From contig NZ_AKJW01000009.1 in NCBI RefSeq assembly GCF_000282135.1, positions 1 through 48,011 on the forward strand: a stretch of DNA of 48,011 bases, written 5' to 3'. The position numbers and the translations under genes are program-made. Source of the stretch: Herbaspirillum sp. CF444. Lineage in GTDB: Bacteria > Pseudomonadota > Gammaproteobacteria > Burkholderiales > Burkholderiaceae_D. Shown here piece by piece: positions 37,577 through 47,226 of the stretch. The notes below the pieces were generated by a model that worked only from the letters and a program-made list of their open reading frames with translations, ran no database searches and was not told the DNA's origin. The number at the start of each line of letters is the position of its first letter. Position 1 is the stretch's first letter.

Positions 37577-38890
37577 TCAATGATGCGGCTGTGCGTAGCG
37601 TTCAGAGAGCGCCTCATACAACGGCGGCGCGAAGAAGCGCGACACGCGGCTGGCCAGCAAGGCTGTCGCCATCAATGAGATCACCAGGGCATGGCCGTTG
37701 ATCATTTCCATCACGATCACGAAGGCGGTGATCGGCGATTGCGTCACCGCCGCCAGGTACCCCACCATCGCCAGCGCAATCAGCATCGACAGCGAGGTGT
37801 GATCGAACACCATGTGCAGCAAGTTGCCGAAGCCGGCGCCGATCGACAGCGACGGCGCAAAAATGCCGCCTGGAATACCCGGCAGGTAAGAGCCCACCAT
37901 CGACGCCATCTTGGCCAGCGGATACCACGCCGACAATTGCGTCTGCTCGGTCAGCAAGCCCTTGGCTTCGGCATAGCCGCTGCCGAAGGTCACGCCGCCG
38001 GCGCACACGCCGACGATCGCCACGATCAGCCCGCACAATGCGCCGAACACGACCGGACGCTCCGCGCGCAAGGTGCGCAACGGCGCGGGAATCCATTTGT
38101 GCGTGTTGAGCAGCAGCCAGCAAAAGATGCCGCCGGCCACGCCCATCAGGACGCCGCTGACGACCACGGCGACGATCAGCTCGCGCGCGCTGTCATTGCC
38201 GGCATTGATCGTGCCGAAATAGGTGTAGTTGCCGTTCAGCCCGAGGGCGACGACACCTGCAAAAATGATGGTGGTGATGACGATGCCGCTGGCGCGCTGC
38301 TCGAAGTTGCGCGACAGCTCTTCGATCGCAAAGACGATGCCGGCCAACGGCGTGTTGAAGGCGGCCGACAGACCGGCGGCGGCGCCGGCCAGGATCAGGC
38401 GTTTTTCCAGCAAGGCGCTGGGACGCGGGTAAAAACGCCGCATCTGGAACATCAACGCCGCCCCCACCTGCACCGTCGGCCCTTCACGTCCGATGGTGAA
38501 GCCGCCGAGAATGCCGAGGAAGGACACGCCGATCTTGCCGGCAAGGATCTTCAAGGACAGCAGCTTGGGCGCGCGCTTGGCGTGCAACTCGCCCTCTTCG
38601 CCGAGCGAAGCGATGACCTGCGGAATGCCGCTGCCCTCGGCGCCCTGAAAGAAACGCCGCGTCAACCACACGCACAAGGCGCTCATGGCCGGCGTCAGGA
38701 TCAGCGGCAACCATTCGTGGCCGCGCTGCATCATGCGGAACATCGCAAAGCCGAAATCGATCAGCCAGGCATACATTACCGCCACCAGACCGACCAGCAC
38801 CGCGCCCGTCCAGAGTATCCCGTATTGCAACCAGAGCCGGCGCACACGGCGCAAGGTGTGGCCGTGCAGGCCGGCAAGCATTCGCATCAT
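37577..38890 (-). CDS. ClC-family chloride channel/H+-Cl- antiporter
   Basis: This 437-residue membrane protein has the ClC signature sequences GSGIP (86-90), GREGP (134-138, with gating Glu136) and GGIFAPSLSIGAGFG. The gating Glu is present, but the inner proton-pathway Glu203 of E. coli ClcA is not assignable by eye. It may exchange chloride or fluoride/nitrate for protons; substrate is not certain. It lies 57 bp downstream of the CysB-type regulator gene on the same strand. No cytoplasmic CBS domains are present. Confidence 0.93.
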   Translation of the reverse strand: MMRMLAGLHGHTLRRVRRLWLQYGILWTGAVLVGLVAVMYAWLIDFGFAMFRMMQRGHEWLPLILTPAMSALCVWLTRRFFQGAEGSGIPQVIASLGEEGELHAKRAPKLLSLKILAGKIGVSFLGILGGFTIGREGPTVQVGAALMFQMRRFYPRPSALLEKRLILAGAAAGLSAAFNTPLAGIVFAIEELSRNFEQRASGIVITTIIFAGVVALGLNGNYTYFGTINAGNDSARELIVAVVVSGVLMGVAGGIFCWLLLNTHKWIPAPLRTLRAERPVVFGALCGLIVAIVGVCAGGVTFGSGYAEAKGLLTEQTQLSAWYPLAKMASMVGSYLPGIPGGIFAPSLSIGAGFGNLLHMVFDHTSLSMLIALAMVGYLAAVTQSPITAFVIVMEMINGHALVISLMATALLASRVSRFFAPPLYEALSERYAQPHH

Positions 38891-38947
38891 TGCATCAGTT
38901 CCGGATCATCGGCCTGCATTGCTGCAAGCCGACGCAGTCAAAATTCG

Positions 38948-39889
38948 TCACAGTTCGTACATGTCCTTCTCGCCTTCCATGACCTGTGCGATCAACTTGC
39001 GATTCAGGGTCGGGGCGAGCAATTCGATGAAGGTGTAGACGTAGCTGCGCAGGTAGGCGCCCTGCTTCAAAGCCACGCGCGAGACATTGGTGCCGAACAG
39101 ATGACCGGCGGGAATCGAGCGCAACCCGCGGTCGCGGTCGCCGTCGAAAGCCATGCCGGCGATGATGCCCACGCCCATGCCGAGCTCGACATAGGTCTTG
39201 ATGACGTCGGCGTCGATGGCTTCCAGCACGATATCCGGTTTCAGGTCGCGCAGGCTGAAGGCGTGGTCGATCTTGCTGCGGCCGCTGAAGGCGGCGTCGT
39301 AAGTGATCAACGGATAGCCGGCGATTTCTTCCAGCGACAGGTTCTTGGACTTGAGCAAGGGATGCTCGGGCGGCACCACGACCACATGCTCCCATTGATA
39401 ACATGGCAAAGAGACAAGTCCCTCGCCCGAGGCCAGCGCTTCGGTGGCGATGGCGATGTCGGCCTGGTCGTTGCGCACCATCTCGGTAATCTGTTTTGGA
39501 TTGCCTTGCAGCAACGACAACCTGACCTTTGGATACTTCTGCGTGAAGGCCTGCACCACCTTCGGCAGCGAATAGCGCGCCTGGGTGTGCGTGGTGGCGA
39601 TGGTGAAGCTGCCGCTGTCGTGGGCGGCGAATTCCTTGCCGATGCGTTTCAAGCCGTCGACTTCCTGCATGATCAGTTCGACCGAGCGCAACACCGCGCG
39701 CCCCGGTTCGGTCAAGCCGCGGATACGCTTGCCGTGACGCGTGAAGATGTCGACGCCGAGTTCTTCTTCCAGCTCAATGATTGCCTTGGAGACACCCGGC
39801 TGCGAGGTGTACAACGCCTTGGCGGCTTCGGTGAGGTTGTAGTTTTGCCTTACCGCCTCCCTGACGAAGCGGAATTGATGCAGATTCAT
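38948..39889 (-). CDS. cysB: CysB-type LysR regulator of sulfur assimilation
   Basis: The 313-residue regulator begins MNLHQFRFVREAVRQNYNLT and has the CysB/Cbl-type helix-turn-helix (KALYTSQPGVSKAIIELEEE) and effector domain with THTQARYSLP (sulfate/acetylserine pocket residues Thr-Thr-His-Thr-Gln). CysB activates sulfate reduction genes under sulfur limitation. It is divergent from tauE and the cysI-cobA cluster, which it likely controls. The close paralogue Cbl cannot be excluded. Confidence 0.92.
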   Translation of the reverse strand: MNLHQFRFVREAVRQNYNLTEAAKALYTSQPGVSKAIIELEEELGVDIFTRHGKRIRGLTEPGRAVLRSVELIMQEVDGLKRIGKEFAAHDSGSFTIATTHTQARYSLPKVVQAFTQKYPKVRLSLLQGNPKQITEMVRNDQADIAIATEALASGEGLVSLPCYQWEHVVVVPPEHPLLKSKNLSLEEIAGYPLITYDAAFSGRSKIDHAFSLRDLKPDIVLEAIDADVIKTYVELGMGVGIIAGMAFDGDRDRGLRSIPAGHLFGTNVSRVALKQGAYLRSYVYTFIELLAPTLNRKLIAQVMEGEKDMYEL

Positions 39890-39985
39890 GACCTGTCCTT
39901 CTGTATGTTCAGAACCTGTTCAACGTCTGTAGCGAGAGGTCTCATGGCCTCGCAGCAAGACTTTCAACAGGTTTTTCAGCGACTG

Positions 39986-40020
39986 TATTTGCATATGCCG
40001 AATGTGCATATAAGCAAATA
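39986..40020. promoter_or_regulatory. Imperfect inverted repeat between cysB and tauE
   Basis: TATTTGC (39986) and GCAAATA (to 40020) form outer arms, with CATATGC and GCATAT inside. It lies in the 196-bp divergent gap and is AT-rich like CysB sites. Binding is inferred. Confidence 0.45.
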
Positions 40021-40085
40021 AATAGTAAGTAGTTTGGTTTGGAGCCTAAGTTTATTACGATTCGACCTGTTATAGACGAGGTGTT

Positions 40086-40859
40086 ATGACTGTTTCTTAT
40101 GTAGTCAGCGGATTTGCTGTGGGATTGCTGGTCGGATTGACCGGGGTCGGCGGCGGCTCGCTGATGACCCCCTTACTGACGCTGCTGTTCGGCATCCACC
40201 CCAGCGTGGCGGTCGGCACGGACCTGGCCTTTGCTTCGGCGACGAAGACGGCCGGGACGTTTGCGCATCGTTTCAAAGGCACCGTGCGCTGGGATATCGT
40301 GCGCCGCCTGTCCTACGGCGCGCTGCCTGCGGCCGTTGTCGCCACCCTGCTGCTCAAGCATTTCGGCGCCGTCAGCGACGGCATCAGCCAGGTCATCCGC
40401 TATTCCATCGCGGTGTCGGTTTTCCTGACCGTGATTGCCTTGCTGTTTAAGAGTAAACTTCAGGCATGGCTGAATGCCCATCCGGAGCGCCACCTGCAAG
40501 GCCGGCAACTGGCAAATGCCACCATCGCCGCAGGCGCGGTACTCGGCATCCTGGTAACGATTTCGTCGATCGGCGCGGGTGCCGTCGGCGCTACCTTGCT
40601 GGTGCTGCTCTACCCGCGTTTGTCGCCCGCCGAGATCGCCGGCACCGATATCGCTTATGCGGTGCCGCTGACGGCCATCGCCGCATTCGGCCACTGGTGG
40701 CTGGGCTCGATCGACTGGAACCTGCTGGGCGCCTTGTTGCTGGGTTCCGTGCCGGGCATCACCATCGGTTCGCTCGCTGCGCGGGCGGTGCCGGAGAAGT
40801 TTTTGCGCGGCCTGCTGGCAGTTACGCTGACGAGCGTTGCCCTTAAGCTGGTTTTTTGA
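40086..40859 (+). CDS. TauE/SafE-family sulfite exporter-type membrane protein
   Basis: This 257-residue membrane protein has about eight transmembrane segments in two repeats, each starting with a Gly-rich turn (GLTGVGGGSLMTPLL and ISSIGAGAVGATLLVLLYPR) typical of TauE/SafE (DUF81). Members export sulfite, sulfoacetate or related anions. Position between cysB and sulfite reductase suggests handling of sulfite or sulfate (inference). It lies 76 bp before cysI and is possibly cotranscribed. Confidence 0.88.
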   Translation: MTVSYVVSGFAVGLLVGLTGVGGGSLMTPLLTLLFGIHPSVAVGTDLAFASATKTAGTFAHRFKGTVRWDIVRRLSYGALPAAVVATLLLKHFGAVSDGISQVIRYSIAVSVFLTVIALLFKSKLQAWLNAHPERHLQGRQLANATIAAGAVLGILVTISSIGAGAVGATLLVLLYPRLSPAEIAGTDIAYAVPLTAIAAFGHWWLGSIDWNLLGALLLGSVPGITIGSLAARAVPEKFLRGLLAVTLTSVALKLVF

Positions 40860-40935
40860 GTTTCAGGCCTTTATTTTTTAATCACACGGAGTCTCGACTG
40901 CAAGATTCCGACAAGACGTTAACAGGGACCACAAG

Positions 40936-42630
40936 ATGTACCGCTATGACCAATACGATCACCTGATCGTCAAAGAGCGAGTTGCACAGTATCGAGACCA
41001 AGTGCGCCGCCGCCTCTCCGATGAACTGATCGAAGACGAATTCCGCATCCTGCGTCTGCAAAACGGTCTGTACCTGCAGCGCCACGCCTACATGCTGCGC
41101 ATCGCGGTGCCATACGGTCTGCTGGCATCGCGCCAGGTCCGCATGTTCGCTCACATCGCGCGCAAATACGACCGCGGCTACGGTCACTTCACCACCCGCC
41201 AGAACATCCAGTTCAACTGGATCAAGCTGGAAGAATCACCGGACATCCTGGCCGAACTCGCCACGGTCGAAATGCACGCCATCCAGACCTCCGGCAACTG
41301 CATCCGCAACACCACTTCTGACGAACTGGCCGGCGTCGCCGCCGACGAAATCGTCGATCCTCGTCCTTACGCCGAACTGATCCGCGAGTGGAGCACCTTC
41401 CACCCAGAGTTCGCTTACCTGCCGCGCAAATTCAAGATCGCCATCAGCGGTTCCGAGCAAGACCGCGCCGCGACTGCCGTGCATGACATCGGTTTGCACG
41501 TGATCAAGAATGAAGCCGGCGAAGTCGGTTTCCGCGTGCTGGTCGGCGGCGGCATGGGCCGTACGCCCATCCTCGGCAGCCAGATCCGCGACTTCCTGCC
41601 ATGGAAGCACGCGATGTCGTATCTGGAAGCGATCCTGCGCGTGTACAACCAGTACGGTCGCCGCGACAACATCTACAAGGCCCGCATCAAGATTTTGGTC
41701 AAGGCCATCGGCCCTGAAGAATTCGCCCGCCAGGTCGAAGAAGAGTGGCAACACATCAAGGATGGTCCTTCGACCCTGACCGAAGAAGAACTGCAACGCG
41801 TGGCGAATTACTTCACCGAGCCGGCCTACGAAACGCTGCCGGCGACTGACGCCGAGTACGAGCGTCTGAAGGCCGAAGACAAGGGCTTCGCCAACTGGAT
41901 CAAACGCAACGTCAAGGAACACAAGGTCCCCGGCTACGCCGCCGCGATCCTGTCGCTGAAGAAAACCGGCGTGCCGCCGGGCGACATCACCGCCGACCAG
42001 CTGGACTTCGTCGCCGACCTGGCCGACCGCTACAGCTTCTCGGAGCTGCGCGTCACGCACGAACAGAACCTGGTGCTGGCCGACGTCAAGCAAAGCGAAC
42101 TGTACGCGCTGTGGAAAGAAGCCAAGGCGCACGGTCTGGCCACGCCGAACATCGGCCTGCTGACCGACATCATCTGCTGCCCGGGCGGCGACTTCTGCTC
42201 GCTGGCCAACGCCAAGTCGATCCCGATTGCGCAAGCGATTGCCGAGCGTTTCGACAACATCGACTTCCAGCATGACATCGGCGACATCGAACTGAACATT
42301 TCGGGCTGCATCAATGCCTGCGGCCACCATCATGTCGGCAACATCGGCATCCTGGGCGTCGACAAGGATGGCGCCGAGTGGTACCAGGTGTCGCTGGGCG
42401 GCGCGCAGGGCAATACCTCGAGCATCGGCAAGATCATCGGCCCGTCGTTCTCGGCGCACCAGATGCCGACCGTGATCGACCGCCTGCTGCAGGTCTATGT
42501 CAAACAACGCATTGAAGACGAACGCTTCATCGATACCGTGCGCCGCGTCGGCATCACGCCGTTCAAGGACTTCGTCTATGCAAGTCCGATCAAAACCGAT
42601 CAAGTTACCGGAGAAGACGCCTGTGTCTAA
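40936..42630 (+). CDS. cysI: Sulfite reductase hemoprotein (nitrite/sulfite reductase family)
   Basis: CysI reduces sulfite to sulfide using siroheme and a [4Fe-4S] cluster. The 564-residue protein has cluster ligands Cys415, Cys421 (CCPGGDFCSLA) and Cys458, Cys462 (GCINACGHHH), and the N-terminal YMLRIAVPYGLLASRQ and TTRQNIQFNW substrate-arm segments. No flavoprotein cysJ is adjacent, so an alternative electron donor, perhaps the downstream DUF934 protein, is likely as in other betaproteobacteria. It starts the cys cluster. Confidence 0.95.
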   Translation: MYRYDQYDHLIVKERVAQYRDQVRRRLSDELIEDEFRILRLQNGLYLQRHAYMLRIAVPYGLLASRQVRMFAHIARKYDRGYGHFTTRQNIQFNWIKLEESPDILAELATVEMHAIQTSGNCIRNTTSDELAGVAADEIVDPRPYAELIREWSTFHPEFAYLPRKFKIAISGSEQDRAATAVHDIGLHVIKNEAGEVGFRVLVGGGMGRTPILGSQIRDFLPWKHAMSYLEAILRVYNQYGRRDNIYKARIKILVKAIGPEEFARQVEEEWQHIKDGPSTLTEEELQRVANYFTEPAYETLPATDAEYERLKAEDKGFANWIKRNVKEHKVPGYAAAILSLKKTGVPPGDITADQLDFVADLADRYSFSELRVTHEQNLVLADVKQSELYALWKEAKAHGLATPNIGLLTDIICCPGGDFCSLANAKSIPIAQAIAERFDNIDFQHDIGDIELNISGCINACGHHHVGNIGILGVDKDGAEWYQVSLGGAQGNTSSIGKIIGPSFSAHQMPTVIDRLLQVYVKQRIEDERFIDTVRRVGITPFKDFVYASPIKTDQVTGEDACV

Positions 42631-43171
42631 TACCGCTCTCATCATCAAAGACAAAGTCGTTGTCGGCGACGACTGGACCGTACTGCGCCTGGCCGAAGGC
42701 GAAACGCCGGAAGGCGTGGCCGTCCCCGAAGGCAAGATCATCGTGCCGTTGAAGGTATGGCAGGCGCAACGGGCCGCATTGCAAGGCCGCAAGGAACTCG
42801 GCGTCTGGTTCGCCAGCGACGAGCGTCCGGAAGAACTGAAGGACGAATTGAAAAATGACCCGGCGCCGTTCCAGGTCATCGCCGTGGACTTCCCCAAGTT
42901 CGCCGACGGCCGCGGTTACTCCATCGCCTACAACCTGCGCGCCCGCCTCGGCTACGCCGGCGAACTGCGTGCCGTCGGCGACGTGCTGCGCGACCAGTTG
43001 TTCTACATGCAGCGCGTCGGCTTCAACGCCTTCGCCGTGCGCGCCGACAAGAACATCCACGATGCATTGAAGGGCCTGACCGATTTTTCGGAAAAGTACC
43101 AGACCTCGTGGGACGAGAAGAACCCGCTGTTCCGTCGCGCCAAACGCGAGACGGTTGCCACCCGCGATTGA
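42623..43171 (+). CDS. DUF934 protein of the cysteine operon
   Basis: The 182-residue protein matches DUF934, found beside sulfite reductase and cysH in many proteobacteria and suspected to support sulfite reduction. The GTG at 42623 is chosen as start because GGAGA lies 9 nt upstream and it gives MSNTALIIKDKVV; it overlaps the cysI end by 8 nt. An ATG at 42578 and others upstream lie within cysI. Segments VIAVDFPKFADGRGYSIAYN and LRDQLFYMQRVGFNAF are typical. No cofactor motif is visible. Confidence 0.88.
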   Translation: MSNTALIIKDKVVVGDDWTVLRLAEGETPEGVAVPEGKIIVPLKVWQAQRAALQGRKELGVWFASDERPEELKDELKNDPAPFQVIAVDFPKFADGRGYSIAYNLRARLGYAGELRAVGDVLRDQLFYMQRVGFNAFAVRADKNIHDALKGLTDFSEKYQTSWDEKNPLFRRAKRETVATRD

Positions 43172-43215
43172 TCAATTGATCGAAAATCGGGATCAAGGGA
43201 AGAGAGAGTAAGACC

Positions 43216-43950
43216 ATGTCCGAACAAGCTTTGCAAGACCTCATTGCAGCCACCCGCGTCACGCTGGAAAAGATCGCCGCCGAATACACGCCGGCCGTGT
43301 TCGCCTCCAGCATGGCGGCGGAGGACATGGTGCTGACCGACATGATCCTGCGCGGCAAGCTGCAAAACAAGATAGCCATCTTCACGCTGGAAACCGGCCG
43401 CCTGCACAAAGAGACGCTGGGCATGCTCGACCGCATCAAGGAAACCTACGACTACGACGTCACGCCGTATCCTCCGGAACCCGCGGCCGTCGAACAATAT
43501 GTCAGCCGGAACGGCCTCAACGCTTTCTACGACAGCGTCGAGATGCGCAAGGAATGCTGCCGCATCCGCAAGATTGAGCCGCTCAACCGCGCGCTGGCCG
43601 GCAACAAATCCTGGATCACCGGACAACGCCGCGCGCAGTCGGTCACGCGCGCCGCGCTCGACGTGCAGGAAGACGATCCGGCGCACGGCATGGCCAAGTT
43701 CAATCCGCTGGCCGACTGGTCGGAAGAAGACGTCTGGCAGTACATCCGCGACAACAAGGTGCCGTACAACCCGCTGCACGATCAGGGTTATCCGTCGATC
43801 GGCTGCGAACCCTGTACCCGCGCCATCCAGCCGGGCGAAGACGTGCGCGCCGGCCGCTGGTGGTGGGAAAACCCCGACTCCAAGGAATGCGGCCTGCACG
43901 TGGTGGACGGCAAGCTGATCCGCATCAAGTCGCAGACCGCTCCCGCCTGA
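43216..43950 (+). CDS. cysH: Adenylylsulfate (APS) reductase, [4Fe-4S] type
   Basis: CysH reduces activated sulfate to sulfite with thioredoxin. The 244-residue protein has the paired Cys114-Cys115 and Cys197-x2-Cys200 that bind a [4Fe-4S] cluster, marking the APS-using type rather than the PAPS type of E. coli, plus catalytic Cys225 in SKECGLH and the PP-loop region SSMAAEDMVL. Absence of cysC from the cluster fits use of APS directly. It lies between DUF934 and cysD. Confidence 0.95.
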   Translation: MSEQALQDLIAATRVTLEKIAAEYTPAVFASSMAAEDMVLTDMILRGKLQNKIAIFTLETGRLHKETLGMLDRIKETYDYDVTPYPPEPAAVEQYVSRNGLNAFYDSVEMRKECCRIRKIEPLNRALAGNKSWITGQRRAQSVTRAALDVQEDDPAHGMAKFNPLADWSEEDVWQYIRDNKVPYNPLHDQGYPSIGCEPCTRAIQPGEDVRAGRWWWENPDSKECGLHVVDGKLIRIKSQTAPA

Positions 43951-44051
43951 TTTCGCTTACCGGCCTGCCACCAACAACACCATCCCGATGTGCGGCGCCG
44001 CTGCCATCGCAGCATTCGATTTGAAATTCGACTTGAACCAAAGGTCATCGT

Positions 44052-44987
44052 ATGAACACAGCAGTTGAACAACTTTTCCTGGACAACGCCAGCAGCCGCC
44101 ATCTGGACTGGCTGGAATCGGAAGCCATCCACATCATGCGCGAAGTCGCAGCCGAGTGCAGCAACCCTGCCCTGCTGTTTTCCGGCGGCAAGGATTCCGT
44201 GGTGCTGCTGCGCATCGCCGAGAAGGCTTTCCGCCCCGGCAAGTTTCCATTCCCGCTGGTGCACATCGACACCGGCCACAACTTCCCGGAAGTGATCGCC
44301 TTCCGCGACCAGCGCGCCGCCGAACTGGGCGAAAAACTGGTGGTGCGCTCGGTCGAAGATTCGATCAAGCGCGGTACCGTGCGCCTGCGCAATCCGCTGA
44401 CCGATTCGCGCAATGCCGCGCAAGCCGTGACGCTGCTGGAAACGATTGAAGAATTCAAGTTCGACGCCTGTATCGGCGGCGCACGCCGCGACGAAGAAAA
44501 GGCCCGTGCCAAGGAACGCATCTTTTCCTTCCGCGACGAGTTCGGCCAATGGAATCCGAAAGCGCAACGTCCGGAACTCTGGGATCTGTACAACACCCGC
44601 GTGCATCCGGGCGAAAACATGCGCGTGTTCCCGATCTCCAACTGGACCGAGCTCGACGTCTGGCAATACATCGCCCGCGAAAAACTGGCGCTGCCGCCGA
44701 TCTACTTTGCGCATGAGCGCCAGGTGATCCCGCGCAACGGCCTGCTGGTGCCGCTGACCGATCTGACGCCGGCCAAGGACGGCGAAACCGTCGAGAACCG
44801 CATCGTACGCTTCCGCACCGTGGGCGACATTTCCTGCACCTGCCCGGTGGCATCCGATGCGGCTTCGGTGGAAGCCATCATCGCCGAAACTGCCGTCACC
44901 CAGATCACCGAACGCGGTGCGACGCGCATGGACGACCAGACCTCCGAAGCGTCGATGGAAAAACGTAAAAAAGAAGGATATTTCTGA
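44052..44987 (+). CDS. cysD: Sulfate adenylyltransferase small subunit
   Basis: CysD makes APS from sulfate and ATP together with the GTPase CysN. The 311-residue PP-loop protein has SGGKDS at 44-49, HIDTGHNFPEVIAFRD, and the C-terminal TVGDISCTCPV and RKKEGYF ending. Its TGA overlaps the cysN start (TGATG), so the two subunits are translationally coupled, which helps balance their amounts. Confidence 0.97.
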   Translation: MNTAVEQLFLDNASSRHLDWLESEAIHIMREVAAECSNPALLFSGGKDSVVLLRIAEKAFRPGKFPFPLVHIDTGHNFPEVIAFRDQRAAELGEKLVVRSVEDSIKRGTVRLRNPLTDSRNAAQAVTLLETIEEFKFDACIGGARRDEEKARAKERIFSFRDEFGQWNPKAQRPELWDLYNTRVHPGENMRVFPISNWTELDVWQYIAREKLALPPIYFAHERQVIPRNGLLVPLTDLTPAKDGETVENRIVRFRTVGDISCTCPVASDAASVEAIIAETAVTQITERGATRMDDQTSEASMEKRKKEGYF

Positions 44988-46324
44988 TGAATGCCGCTGT
45001 TGCCGAAAAAGACTTGAATACAAATTCCGACGCCAACGCGCACGAACGCGGCCTGCTGCGCTTCATCACCGCCGGTTCGGTGGATGACGGCAAGAGCACG
45101 CTGATCGGCCGCCTGCTGTTCGACAGCAAGGGCATCTTCGCCGACCAGCTCGACGCCATTTCGCGCGCCAAGCACAAGCGCACCGTGGGCGACACCATCG
45201 ACCTGTCGCTGCTGACCGACGGCCTGGAAGCCGAGCGCGAACAAGGCATCACCATCGATGTGGCCTACCGCTATTTCGCCACGCCGAAGCGCAAGTTCAT
45301 CATCGCCGACACACCCGGCCACGAGCAATATACGCGCAACATGGTCACCGGCGCCTCGACTGCGGACGCGGTGATCATCTTGATCGACGTGTCCAAGGTC
45401 AAGCTCGGTGACGATGGCAGCGTCGAATTGCTCACGCAAACCAAGCGCCACTCGACCATCGCCCACCTGCTGCAAATCCAGCACGTCGTGGTCGCGGTCA
45501 ACAAGATGGATCTGGTGAACTACGACCAGACCGTCTACGACCGCATCGTCGGCGCCTATCAGGAATTCGCGGCGCAGCTGGGCCTCAAGGACGTGCGTCC
45601 CATCCCCTTGTCGGCACTGGCCGGCGACAACGTCGTGACCGCCGGCGACAATCTGTCGTGGTACAAAGGCCCGACGCTGATCGAGCTGCTGGAGTCGCTG
45701 TCGGTGTACGAAGACGCACACGAAGAGCCGTTCCGCTTCCCGGTGCAGCTGGTGGCGCGCCACAACGGCCACGAAGCCAACGACTTCCGCGGTTACATGG
45801 GCCGTATCGAAGCCGGCAAAGTCAGCAAGGGCGACAAGCTGCTGGTGCAACCGAGCGGTCAGACCGCAACCGTCAGGGACATCCTGACGCTGGACGGTTC
45901 GCTGCCATCGGCATCGGCCGGCCAGTCGGTGACGATCCTGCTGGACGAATACCTGGACATTTCGCGCGGCGACATGCTGGCTTCGGCGGAAAGCGCGCCG
46001 ACGCTGCTCAAGACCGTCAACGCCGATCTGTGCTGGCTGTCGGAAGACGCACTCGACCCGCGCCGCAAGTACTGGCTCAAGCACACCACCAAGCAAGTGG
46101 CGGCGCGCGTGACCAAGGTCGATACCTTGCTCGACATCAATACGCAGGAACGCCATCCGGCCGAGTCGCTGAAATTGAACGATATTGCCCGCGTATCGAT
46201 CAACGTGCAGCAAGCCATCGCTGCCGACAGCTACGACGCCATCCGCGCCACCGGTGCCTTCATCCTGATCGATGAAGTCACGCATCAGACCGTTGCCGCT
46301 GGCATGATCCGCCTGGATGCCTGA
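44987..46324 (+). CDS. cysN: Sulfate adenylyltransferase large subunit (GTPase)
   Basis: CysN hydrolyses GTP to drive APS synthesis by CysD. The 445-residue EF-Tu-like protein has G1 GSVDDGKST at 30-38, G3 DTPGH at 107-111, G4 NKMD at 171-174 and two beta-barrel domains. It has no fused CysC kinase domain, consistent with APS, not PAPS, as the product used by the adjacent CysH. It ends the tightly spaced part of the operon. Confidence 0.97.
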   Translation: MNAAVAEKDLNTNSDANAHERGLLRFITAGSVDDGKSTLIGRLLFDSKGIFADQLDAISRAKHKRTVGDTIDLSLLTDGLEAEREQGITIDVAYRYFATPKRKFIIADTPGHEQYTRNMVTGASTADAVIILIDVSKVKLGDDGSVELLTQTKRHSTIAHLLQIQHVVVAVNKMDLVNYDQTVYDRIVGAYQEFAAQLGLKDVRPIPLSALAGDNVVTAGDNLSWYKGPTLIELLESLSVYEDAHEEPFRFPVQLVARHNGHEANDFRGYMGRIEAGKVSKGDKLLVQPSGQTATVRDILTLDGSLPSASAGQSVTILLDEYLDISRGDMLASAESAPTLLKTVNADLCWLSEDALDPRRKYWLKHTTKQVAARVTKVDTLLDINTQERHPAESLKLNDIARVSINVQQAIAADSYDAIRATGAFILIDEVTHQTVAAGMIRLDA

Positions 46325-46338
46325 TAATCGCTGCTGTG

Positions 46339-46369
46339 GCGTTTCACCCGCTCAGGCGGGCTGAAACGC
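46339..46369 (+). other. Hairpin between cysN and cobA
   Basis: GCGTTTCA pairs imperfectly with TGAAACGC, closing CCCGC/GCGGG around a TCAG loop. There is no T-tract, so it is more likely an RNA stability or attenuation element than an intrinsic terminator. Confidence 0.55.
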
Positions 46370-46414
46370 ACGGCAGCCGGTATGTGCCGGGCTGCGATCT
46401 TTATCATTTTCAGC

Positions 46415-47176
46415 ATGAGCTCAGCCCCAACCAATTCGCCAACGCCTCCTGATTCCGACAACGCAGTTGCGTCCACCACCGGCAAGGTCTACCTGATCGG
46501 CGCCGGTCCCGGCGCGGCCGATCTGATCACCGTGCGCGGGGCGCGTCTTCTGGCCCAGGCGGATGTCGTTTTGCACGATGCGCTGGTCACCGAAGAAATG
46601 CTGGAATTGTGCCCGCAAGCCGTCAAGATTTCCGTCGGCAAACGCAGCGGCCAACGCTCCACCGCACAGCAAGTCATCAACGAACGCCTGATCGAATGTG
46701 CATACCAGTACCGTCTGGTGGTGCGCCTGAAAGGCGGCGACCCGATGCTGTTCGGCCGCGCCGATGAAGAATTGCGCGCGCTTGACAGCCGGAACATTTC
46801 CTACGAAATCGTTCCCGGCATCACCGCCGCGCTGGCGGCTGCATCGTCGGCACAGCGCCCGCTGACCAAACGCGGCATCGCGCGCAGCGTGTCGCTGTTC
46901 ACCTCCAGCACCGCGCCCGACGAACCGAGCGAATTCATCATGCCCAACGGCGACACCCTGGTGCAGTACATGGGTGGGCGCGAAGCAACGGCCACGGCGC
47001 AACGGCTGCTGTCGCTCGGTTATGCCCGGACGACGCCGGTGGTGGTGGTGGAAAATTGCAGCCGCGACAACGAACGCATCCTCGATCTGGAGCTCGGCAC
47101 GCTGGAACAAGGCCTGACCCAGTGCAGCGGCCCGGTGCTCGTCATGATCGGCGAAGCGCTGGCGAACCGCAACTGA
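46415..47176 (+). CDS. cobA: Uroporphyrinogen-III C-methyltransferase
   Basis: This enzyme makes precorrin-2 from uroporphyrinogen III and SAM, the first step toward siroheme and B12. The 253-residue protein has the SAM-binding VYLIGAGPGAADLITVRG (about 25-42), VVRLKGGDPMLFGRADEEL and PGITAALAAASSAQRPLTKRG (in part) typical of SUMT. The start at 46415 follows a hairpin and is the best family match. Its place after cysN suggests supply of siroheme to CysI. Confidence 0.95.
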   Translation: MSSAPTNSPTPPDSDNAVASTTGKVYLIGAGPGAADLITVRGARLLAQADVVLHDALVTEEMLELCPQAVKISVGKRSGQRSTAQQVINERLIECAYQYRLVVRLKGGDPMLFGRADEELRALDSRNISYEIVPGITAALAAASSAQRPLTKRGIARSVSLFTSSTAPDEPSEFIMPNGDTLVQYMGGREATATAQRLLSLGYARTTPVVVVENCSRDNERILDLELGTLEQGLTQCSGPVLVMIGEALANRN

Positions 47177-47226
47177 ACAGCGGCTGAACCGCCTTGCAAC
47201 GACGCTTGTTTTTCTGAGTACATCCC

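Noticed and set aside
37691..40021. 776-codon plus-strand frame across the ClC and cysB genes
   Set aside because: It runs antisense to two well-supported genes and the gap between them; His/Gln/Arg-rich shadow translation.
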